Shown here: positions 46,572 to 58,500 of the stretch, in pieces
Position numbering within the stretch: the stretch's first letter is position 1
Layout of the letters: the number at the start of each line of letters is the position of its first letter
NCBI GenBank assembly: GCA_035578905.1
Contig: JAQJVL010000568.1
Span: 486,264-550,263, forward strand
Source: Stictocephala bisonia
Lineage: Eukaryota; Arthropoda; Insecta; Hemiptera; Membracidae
DNA length: 64,000 nucleotides
Reading direction: 5' to 3'
Notes under the pieces: model-generated
Told to the model about the DNA's origin: nothing
Databases searched by the model: none
The model's input: only the letters and a program-made list of their open reading frames with translations
Program-made: the position numbers and the translations under genes

Positions 46572-49500
46572 GTAAGCCTCTTTTAGTTAAGCTCAAATTA
46601 ACCTAGGTGTGTTAGGTTTTTCATAAATATTTCGGTTTATTTTTCAATTTTCGGCTCATTAGTGGTTTTCAGATAAAGATAGTTTTTCAATATCTTAAGT
46701 AAAGTTGAAACACTGTCTTATGTTAAGTGTTTTCCATCGTTCATATCATATAGTTCTATGTTTTTCATCTAAAGGTTTTAAATTCCATTAATTATTTATT
46801 AATATAATCTTAAAATTATTATATTGGTTGCAATAATGCAATTTAACATGATAATAATTAATTTATATACACTATACAACAATACAAACATTGATTAATA
46901 TAACACTTTTAATTTTTTTTTGCTAGTGTATATTTGCAACAATATTTAATGTATGTTATTTTTTTCAATTTTAAAACGTGTCAAATATTTTATGGGTTTA
47001 AATAAATTTTTATTAGTACAAGGCTCTCATTATTCTCTCACCAAACGCAAATGAACATGACCTAAATGTAAAGTACATTTGTGAGTTAACCCACGGACAG
47101 ACCAATTACTTGACTGTTTTTCGTAACAAACAAACTATGTTCCCGTTATTATGAATACTCAAATGTTTAGTTTTGTTTCAAAACACAAACAATTTCACTG
47201 TGATTCTGTGATTTTTAGTGACAATTGATATGTTGATGAATTACTTGGCGTTGTCCTTATATTATTGTTTGAATTTATTTAAGCTTCAGATCTGCAGCGT
47301 ATGTAATATTATTATTTATTATCCGTTCATATTTTTGTACTTATTATTATTACATTGTATATTTTAAAATGATTAGCTTAAAGCTTCCTCACCCTATGCC
47401 TTTAATGCATTGAAAAAGTTGGTGTATATTTACATGTTTGATATGACCAGTAATATCATCGTGCTTTAAATTTGCTTAAATTTTAAAAAGTCTATAATTG
47501 TACTTGTCCAAACTAACATTAACATGCAAAGCTTATTCAGGAAGTTCAAGAAATTGTCTGAACACTTTTTTGATTATCTATGTAAATGTAAACTACGCAA
47601 GAATGATGTGAATTATAACTTGTAAAAATTAATCCACAAATGAAACTAAATGGACATTTTATTTGGTTTCTGTAGAATATGAAAATGGAATAGATCAGAG
47701 TACTAAAAATGTTAATATTTCAACAAAAAAGAATTCTAATAGTTACATTAAATTATTTCTCTGTGCAAAATAATTTGTTTTGTTCTGTTTTAGGGGCCAA
47801 CTGCATTAAGTTTTTTGTCAAAAAGAATACAGTTGCGTGTACTCTTGAATATGTAAACAATATAACAGACAAATTTACTGATAGAATCTGTATAACAATC
47901 AATGCAAAGACAATAGTCAACTACGATTACCAACTGAGTCAGAAACAAATACTTAATTATGAAACCAATCCCTATACGGTCAACACACTTAAAGGGTAAG
48001 TTTTTGTATAAGCTGCATGTTTGATTCGTTTTGTGATTTTGTGGTGAAACAAGATCCGAGAACTTACATATATTAATCGGTACCTTTATTATATTAAACT
48101 TTACACATTCCTAATTACGTTTCATTCTGCAATGCTACCTGACAACTAGAATTGTTTACAATGATATAATTAGTTATAATTTATCTTACAGAATTTACTT
48201 TATCTTCCGTCAGTATAAACGGTAAAAACAATGTTGTTTTATTTAAGTATGTAGACTCAAACTCTGTATTTTGTAGTAATGTACTACATAACAATAGTGA
48301 TTCTACGAAACCTTTATAGCATTATTATTGTTTACTAAGAATGTCTTTGCAGGTTCTTCTCAAATCATAGTAATTAAATCGGATTATTTTTCTTTCAATA
48401 GTCCAAATTACTATCTGATCGTTATCCATGTTTTAAGAATAATCTTACACTCAATGTTTTCATTTCATTTTTTTATTTGATTTGATTTCATGTTACAATA
48501 CAGATTACACATCCAATTACATTGTAACATATAAATAATATACAAATAATGCTAACAGCAAGTTGACATTTCTTAAAAAATAAATAAATAAATAACTAAT
48601 TACATTACCATGCAACAACAATTAATAAATAAATTCGAACTCTAATAATAAATTTAACAAACATGACAGCAAGCTATCTGGTGCTACAGAAGTTTTTACA
48701 AAGATTTAATATAAAAAAAATAAATAACACAACTAGAAAAACATTTTTTAAAAAGAACATATGATTAAAAACCAGTACTGGAAATTTGTTGTCTAACTTT
48801 GCCAGCGAAAGAGGTCAAGGTCAACGTCATTAAGTCGACATGATCAGGCAAGGTGTTGCACAGTCGCATCATAACATTGAGGGAAGAGTTTGCACCCAAA
48901 GCTGAGTGAGTGAAATGTGGACTGAACAATGCACGGAATCTGGACGCAGGATGAGGCACATTAAAATTGAGCCTAGCTAGCAAAGAACTGCAATCCACTA
49001 TACCATTAGCTTACTTAAAAATACAAGTAACCCCAAGTCCATAGACCGTCTTTGCCTTAAACTTTCTACTTCAAATAAAGAGAGCAATTCTGAATACGGA
49101 ACAAGATATGTATACACTCCAAATATTTTAAAAGACAGTAACCTTAAAAGCTTAATTTGTATTTAAGTTTTTAAGGTTACTGTATTTTAAAATATTTGGA
49201 GTGTATACATAACTTGTTCCGTATTCAGGAATGTTGATAGGAATGAATCGCATTTATGTTAATTTAAGTAATTTAAATTCTATACACAATTAATTTCTAA
49301 AAATTAATGGGAAAATAAACTTCTATAATTTGTATTCAATGATTTTCTTAAAATGAGTAAGGTATATTTTTCACCTATTAGAAGAACATTTTACGCACCA
49401 TAAGTAGAACGAAAAAACGTATTAATTATTCGTGAATGTTTTCAGTAGTATTCTTATAATTTATTTAAAATATAAAACAAATCTGTACGTGCACTTGTGG

Positions 49501-52500
49501 GTTGGTGGGTCAGTACTATTGTACCTATGTTGACCCATTAACCTCTGTACTTGTATTGGTTCGCGGAGTCAAACGATTCCTTTTCAACACAATCCAGTGG
49601 GAGATTGATTCGAAGTTAAATATAAGGAACATTGAGCAGAAATATCCGTTTACTTACTCTTAATATGGATGTTTTTCCATTCAAGGTCACCTTTCAATGC
49701 CTCTTCAGAGACGATAAATTCCTATACCACTGACTACATGTATGAACCTGATGACGTAGTTGTTGACTGGATTCATAATAAAGTTTATTTTGTCATGGAC
49801 TATATCTTGACAGGCCCTATATTGAATACTACAAGTCAGATTCCACTGAGTGAAGTACATAAGAGAGGCGAAGTTGCCTCAGTCATTGGTGGAATAGAAA
49901 GTACAAGACCAGTACGGTACAAGACGATACAAATAGATCCTTATAGAAGGTAAATTTCATTATTTTATAGGTAAGTTTTAAGTTAGTAAATTTGTTGCAT
50001 AGTAAATATACTTAGTAATTAGTATTCTTTAAGCTTATTAACTTCCTGTAATTTTTTTTTCTGGGAATTGTAGAATTTTTTAAAATACATTAACTATGAA
50101 GATTTATTTACTATAAAAAATATTTCCAGGCAATTTAAGTATATCTGAAAATTCAAGTAGTTTATAAAAATGAGAAGAAATTATTATATTTACAAATATA
50201 TATATTCATATTTTATATACAAATGAAAATGCGGCAATATTCTTGCATACCTCAAATATATTCAGTTATGGCTTAAAGGTAAATCAAAACATTTTTAATA
50301 GGACGATAGCAAATGCATGATCAAAATTATTAAGCTTCAATATAAATTATCAATAATGTTTAGTAAAATTATAATGTCTATATAACATACAATAAATATT
50401 TTATACACTGATAAATTATAATCAGGAATTATGAAACCATATTAATGTTTATTGTGCTTATGACAAACATTATTTATTAATTTATCTTGGATGTGTTTAC
50501 CATTTAATTTTAATATCAACTTAACAAAATCAAGGCAACACTAATTGTTTCGATTGAAATTAATAATTTAAACATATTCTTAGTTATTAAATCAAAACCA
50601 TTTATTTGTAAAATTGTTTTGAAATATCTGGCGTGGGTCTATTTTAGATCTTACTACGTAACATTAAGGTATACCCATTTTATATGTTAAGGTCTTTTGC
50701 CCATAATCGCATATTAAAAAACTTTCAGTTTTACCCAAATAATAAATATCTCAGTTTAAATTTTACTTGGCAATACAAACATGTTTATAACTCCTACAGA
50801 GGGATTTTATTTTTAAAATATTATGGCTTTGAAATTTAGCCAGTAAGGTACTATATCGATTTATATTTTCATCACCATATGTCATATACTCGTATTTATA
50901 AAATCATACAATAACTGTAGTCTTAGGCTTTTACCTAGGGTTTATAATATATTGTAGTTAAGCAGAACATCAGTAGATACACCCTAATCTGTAATCTGCA
51001 CTATCTTCTTGTTTCCCCCAAAGGTCTACAAGCCACCCCACCAGTTTACGTCGTATTTTTTATTTATAATCGTGTAAGTGTTAAAGTGCTATTAACCTAC
51101 AACTAATAAATTATTTTAACTACAAGAGTATATCCGGAAAACAAAGGGTTTATATGAGATTGATCCCATACTATAACAGTATTAAAAAGATTTTATTTAA
51201 AAAGCTATATGAATGAGAATGCTACTTTTGTTTTTGCATGTAATACGTGTGGAATGAAAATATATGGGGATACTTTCCTACAAAACCATATGTAAAGATT
51301 ACCCCACTTTTTGTTGGATTGTCATGTTTTTGGAATAGTAACATACTGTATCTCAGCTATCTTTTTTTACAGAGTTATGTTCATTTTGGTATTGGGATCT
51401 TCCAAATCAGTTGTTTCGATATATGGGTTAGTTCGCTCGAACTTGGACGGTACAGAGTTGAAAAAAATAACAACCAAACCACTGACAGAAAAATATTCAA
51501 AGTTTTTTGTGGATGTCAATGAAATGCGACTATTAGTGACGATAAAAGATGTGCTCTATATTCACAACTACGAAGGAGATCTACTAAAAGAGGTCCAACT
51601 GCCACATTTAGTGACGGACTTTGCTGTGTTTGAAAATAGCGTCTACCTAACTTCTCCTGAAGCAGATGGTATAATTGAAGTAAACCTCGACCAAACCCAG
51701 TCTCCTCTGGCAGTCACGAGAGTTTATCGTCACGACTTAGGAGTAAGTATCGATTAGATACAATTATATTTCGTATAAAAACATTAAGCTAAACACTCTT
51801 TGTGAACAATTTAGATTCCAGTTATTTGGACAGGCATTGCATTTCAACAGGGATTAATATATTTATATACAAAAATATAGTATAACTGCAATTATAATTG
51901 GATTTTATGTTGTAGTTCTTGTCAACCTTATCACCTGCATAAAGATAAATAGTAGAACAAAGCAATATATTAAATACCTCTGTATGTTTATGGATGGCCG
52001 TGAGTACCCGGGGGGCTTGGATACACACCCTCAAAGCTTACATATATCTTGTAGAGTTTAGATAATCAATGTAAGGATATTAATATACTATATGTATAGT
52101 ATTATCATCATATTCCCATTTTTTCAAAAGAAACCACTATGAATCATTAATTAACTTAACTTGTCATTATTTAAACACACTTATACTTTTAATTATAATA
52201 ATTAAAAAACCACTATTATACTTAAATTTGAATTAAATAATAACTATAAATATTCGTAAAAATAAAGAAGATGTGTAACCTAAATTGTTACACAACTAAA
52301 TTTAACCACTGTACGTATAGGGGTGGGCAGTTGGGTCATACCACTGTGAGTGTAAGGGTGGGTGGGTGGGTCATACCATTCTGAGTATAGGGGTGGACAG
52401 GTGGGCCATACCACTGTATGTGTAGAGGGGTGGAGGAGTGGGTCATGCCACTTTGAGTGTAAGGGTGGGTAGGTCATACCACTGTGAGTATAGGGGTGGA

Positions 52501-55500
52501 CAGGTGGGCCATATGACTGTACGTGAGAGGGTGGACGAGTGGTTCATGCTACTGAACCTGTAGGGGCAGGCCGGTGGGTCATCCCTACATCCCCCAATAC
52601 ACTGTGCATGTAAGGGTGGGGGGTTCATACCACTGTGCGTGTTGGGACGGGTGGGTAGGTCATACCTCTGTGAGAGTAGGGGTGGACGAGTGGGCAATAG
52701 CAATATGCGTTTAGGGATGGAACGGTGAGTCATACCACTATACGTATAGGTGTGGATGAGTGGGTCATACCAACATACGTGTAGGAGTAGGGGTGTAATG
52801 ATAATTAATTTTTTTATATTTTGAAATATAATAATTTAAGATTGTTAGAGATGTTTCAATTGATTAAATTATCAATTAATGTTTTATTTGATATATAATT
52901 TTTACGTGATAAACTCCTAATAAGTACGACTTAAAATTTAATTCAATCATTCATCCTGAAGAAGTCAATATTTCTCTCAATTCATCCATGGTTACAGCAA
53001 AATAATATTGTATTTCCATACAAAATATAACATTTCTGTGTGATTTGGGAAGTAAATAAATGAACTCGTTATTGAGGAAACGTTTTTGATATTTCACTAT
53101 TGTTGTGGAATAGATGATTTAAATACAACTTAGTCTAATATTAGTGATAATAATAGTCTGAGAAAATTCTCACAAGGACATTTTTCGTGAACTGTGGTAA
53201 TTCGGAGACGTATCATTAGCCATCGAGTCCTGGTGCCGTTATTACCAGTGTATTACTATTGAAGTTGTGTCTATTAATAAAGGGAAATTTATATTCTTGT
53301 ATCCCTAGCTACGTTATATGATATTGTTTTCCCCCTTATTTGTAGGAAGAAAGGTGGCCAGCAAGTAAAAAAAAATGTCCAATAACAGCTAACTAAATTT
53401 AATCTAATTTAGGTCATGCTTAAAATGTACAATTACAGAGATAATATATTGTTGAATTAAGTGTATAACAATATTGTACTTACAGAAAGAATTAAATATT
53501 AAGATAGTAGACGCTAGAGCTCTAAGACAAAAGAAGGATGGGAAGTACCTGTGTGATCGAACAGACTGTCCTGAACTGTGTGAGGTGGAGCCCTCAGGAG
53601 ACACGTGTGTCTGCTTTCACACTAAAGCCAAGGCCAGAGACGGAGTCATGTGCTATAGTAAGTTTAGCAATGTGTTATTACATAACTAGAAATCAATGCA
53701 ATATTAAATGTAAACTATGAATCTTTAAGGATTACATAACTGCATAATCTTCCATTTGTATTCAAATAAAAATACCTTAATGTAGTGTTGTTTGAAGCTA
53801 TAATTTTACGTAAATGGAAGTTTTTGTTGGATTAGTTAAGCCTTAAAAGCTTCCAGTAACGACCACGTCAAGGTGTTATCTAAAATATGTACATTACTAA
53901 ACGTTTCATTCATGGTGTGATGTGGCATCCTCAGTGGTATCTCTGAGACCACGATGTTATTTTAATTCTCTACGAGGAAGAACACGTCCACTTGTTGAGA
54001 GGAAAACTTACCAGAAGGAACCCAAGTTACCAAGACTACAACTTAGGTTGCTATAATCAAAGATAGTGTCCTTTCCTGACCTCGAAATTATCGGTATTAA
54101 TAACAATCAAGCCCTAGTAGATGTTCTTTTTTTTCATTTTAATTAACTTAATGATTACTTCTTAAACAGCCATCTTGACATTTTAGAACTTAGGATTTTT
54201 AATATGATCTAGATTCTGATAATTTATATTTATAACTGGACAGTATGTATTTATTTTCTCTCCGATAACGAAGCAAGATGTATGACTATATAGTGCAGCC
54301 TACATTATCAAAAGTAGCCAAATATTATTATGAGATTCAAGTCATTACCTTATAGTTAACACACATTTGTTAATACACCTCATAAGATTTGCGCATTTCT
54401 CAAATCATCGTTATTCTAGCAGAAAAAAGAAAAATATTTGCGTTACATCTCTTAGACTTAAACAAAATTTTAAATTCCTCTTACACTGCCTAAATTTTTA
54501 GTAAGATAAGTTTAGTGACAGTTCGTCTCATCGTCTCCATATCTTTAATCTTTTACCCTCTTTCCATGTCATTTTGGATGGTTTTACAGTTCTAAAACTG
54601 GTATATTTTACACATCTCAGCAGTGATTGATTAAAGAATACTTATATTTTAAAAGTCACGGTCCTCTGATGGATACGTACTACTATAATTACTGGTGCAG
54701 CAGTAAAAGTGTCAGTATGCACTCTTGTACCTGCTGGTGGAAACGAAGGCAAAAAAGCTCGCTACCTCTTCGACACGATCATCTCCCGAAGACGATAAAA
54801 AAAGTTAAAGGTCGTCTTATTCAATGAGATGAAGTTAATTGCTATAACCTGGGGATCAACGGCTTAGCGATACTTTCCGAACCACCACCTGTGACCGGGA
54901 CGGGATCGCTCAGACAGTCCCGTCCAAGGGTCAGCCACGCTCGATGTTGCTTGACTCCGTTATCTTGCTGTAACTTTGGAACCCTCCGGTCAAGGCTACT
55001 GGCTTTATAGTTTTATATAGTCTAATATACCCCCAGCCCTGAGGTTCCTAGGAGCTTGCATAGCGGCAATGAGGTTGACTCAGTGATGATTGTTTCTTCT
55101 TGTTGCACATGTATCTTAATATAGATTGCCAAAATATGTGAGAACCTTTATTGCTAATTAGGTTTATTTGATCACATATATACATATATGTGATCATATA
55201 TGATTACATTCAATATACATATAATTATGTTTATTTAATGTAAATTATGTTTCTATTATAAATTATTCAAAAAAATTAAATTATTTTATCACATGTTTTA
55301 CATAAAAAAAAATCTATAACAGCTTTTATTAGTCTGACTACTACTTGATTTAGAAATAAATATACACATTCCCACAAATATGTTTGTTACTTTTTAGCCT
55401 GTGGACAGTCTGAACTCACTAGCTTGGTACAGCAGCCAACTATAGTGAATGGAGAAATTTCCCAAGCAGGGGATTTTCCTTGGCACGCAATACTATACAA

Positions 55501-58500
55501 AACTACCAATAAGGATCTTGTTTGTGGAGGGACATTGATATCATCCCAAGTAGTTCTCACAGGTTGTATTACATATAAGTAACATGTTTAAACAGAAAAA
55601 CAATATCTTGAAAATAAACAAACAATGTTCAACCCGTCATCCGTCGCGTGGTGAGAAAATATCTCTCTAAAATAGTTGTTACATTGGAAACATTTTAATA
55701 CCCAACCTACAACATTGACCATCCAGGAATGTTTTGTCTAACTCTTTCCAAGTGTTTTTTTGACATTCTTGTAAACAGTATGGGTGCGGGGCAGAGGGAG
55801 GGGGATCAATGCACCTACGTTTTGCCAGTTTGACGTTTTCTCCATACGAAACCGTTTGTGTCTCAATAGTGGAGAGAAGTTTTCCCCATACGCGACTAGA
55901 TTATTTTTAAATTGTGTTTTATTTTGTAAAGTTTTTAATTTTGCTTGTAAATTTAATTATGTGTGTTTAGCAGTATTTTAAGTTTTAAATAAATAGTTTT
56001 TATTAGTGTGTAATAATGTTATTGAAAATGGGAAAAATATTCTGTATTTGTAAATTCTATACTTTCTGTATTTGATAAATGTAATATATAATGTATTCTT
56101 ATGTATATGCCGTTAAATTATTCTCTGAATTAAAAAATGTACATGTATTTAATTATAATATTAGCGAACACGACTACAACATGTATGAAATAATTATAAC
56201 AAATCTATTTGTATTTAATAACTTTCGGTAGTTTTTAAAGAAATAAAAGGCATCAAAAGTTACTTTATGCTGTTTTAAGGTGTATCAAACAAACTTGAAA
56301 ATAAAACAAATAAATTTGTTCTATGATAATGGAAAGTTAATAATTTAATGTCATGGGTGAGAAATTTTCTCTGCGTACGACCAAATTTGTTCCATCTAAC
56401 TACGCGACCGATTACGGGTTAAAAATAGTAATTTTACATAGTTAAGTGCACTCGTAACCTTTTTTATTTAGAATATAATGTATAGTCAAGTAACTTCGAT
56501 CCCCGATAGTACCTACTCATGCAAATACAATTATTTTAGGTATTTGAATACGTTTTCATGTTTTTTTTTTAAATATATTACATTATACATTTCCTTTTAT
56601 TTTTAACAACAAAATATACTGAAGGAAGTTTCTGGAGTGATGTTACTGGTATCGTGTTATTTTAATTTATAAAAGTATTGTAAACTTATTGTTATAGTAA
56701 AATAATGTTAAAACAGCATTAGAACTAAATGACCACATACTTTAACGAACTCGTAGCGTTTTTACTACGATTTTATGTTGATTCCTATCAATATTATGTT
56801 GTTTTGTGTAAATACATAGGAAATATTAGAACAATTAATAAAATATACTTTCTCACAGTGTTTAACTGTTTGTGATATTGAGATATTATATTAGTACATT
56901 ATATAAACAATAGAGAAACCTTTGTACGTATTAGTACAGAAGTGTACATTTTGCAAAAAGTGTATTGTGCGTAAAACATAATGTTAACAATCCAATGTCC
57001 GTTATGTTACAAAACATTATACTCATATGTGTGAAAAATACGGGGATAGTATCACAAAAATACATTTTAATTATAATTAAGTGCAGATAATTCTATCTTA
57101 AAATAAATAGCTTACTTATTTACACAAGTTTTTATTTTCAACTAAGAAACAATGTGCACAGTCTTACATAGAATATTTACAGTACATTTATGTATATAAG
57201 TACATATCGTGCTATTAAAATGTTGTCAACTGTTAATAATTTTATTGATATTTCCTGATAGCGGCCCACTGTGTGACTAAGTCTTGTTTCGCCTGCACCC
57301 CGCCAGTTTTAGAGGCCGAAGACCTGAGAGTGGTTTTAGGAAAAACTAACCGAGCTTGGAGCTTGAAAGAACCTTACGAAACACGACACCGAGTAAGTGA
57401 GCTACACTGTAAGCTAAATGTTCAGCTAAGTTCTAGATATTGTGTTAATAAAATGTTCGTCAATACATATATGTACCTGAATATGGTCCACAGGTTAATT
57501 TTACGAAAAATATCAGGAAATGTGTTAAAAATTAGTAAATTAGTATTGTTATCATTTGGATATTATTATCAATTACACGAATATATTTTCATGCTCGCAA
57601 TTATATATTTTCATTAGTGTATTCCTAAGTCATAGTATTAACGATTTAGATAATTTGTTAAAACTTAACTGTTCGTTAACCTAAATCTATTTTGATGGTT
57701 TAATATCCAAATTCACTTTGAATGTTGAATATATAATGCAGAGTCCAATATATTTAAAAATTCCTAATTTAATAATATATTTTGAAATAAATAGTTTATG
57801 AATGTAATATAAAATATAATAAACTGTAGCATATTAGTAACGCTTATATAAAAAAAACATAGTCGTAATACATCAGTCAGTCCAAATAACCTCACATTTT
57901 ACTACTTTTTTATTTCAATGTATGTTTTAATATCTGGTAAGGGCACATACCTTGCGAGTACCACTTACATGCATAGGTGGGTGGGTGGGTCAATTCCATT
58001 CTCCGTGTATCGGTAGGTGGGTGGATGAATACCACTAGACTTGTACGAATTATTATGAATTCTCCGATATGATGTGTGCTATAACATTGTTAAAAACACA
58101 AAAATAAGGTAAATCCTGTGATTCAGGTCAAGAGAATACTGGTGAGAGATACCTTTTTGGGCCCTTCAACCAACTTCGCCAACGACATTGCCTTGCTGTT
58201 TTTGGACTCCCCTGTGTCAGTCAATGGTCACGTGATGCCGGCGTGCTTAGACTACAACCTCAACCAACTGCCGTACCACGAGACCTTGACTGGATATGTA
58301 CGTAAACTAAGTTTTTGTAATTTACAATATTCTAATTATTTACCGTTACATAATTATTTACATATAATAATAATTACTATGTAATAATGTCTTTCTAGTC
58401 GTAATAATTACTTATATTACCCCTTACTAAGATACTCATACATGGGTGAATATGAGGGGTGAATATGAGGGGCAAATTAAATGTATGACTGTAATTATTG

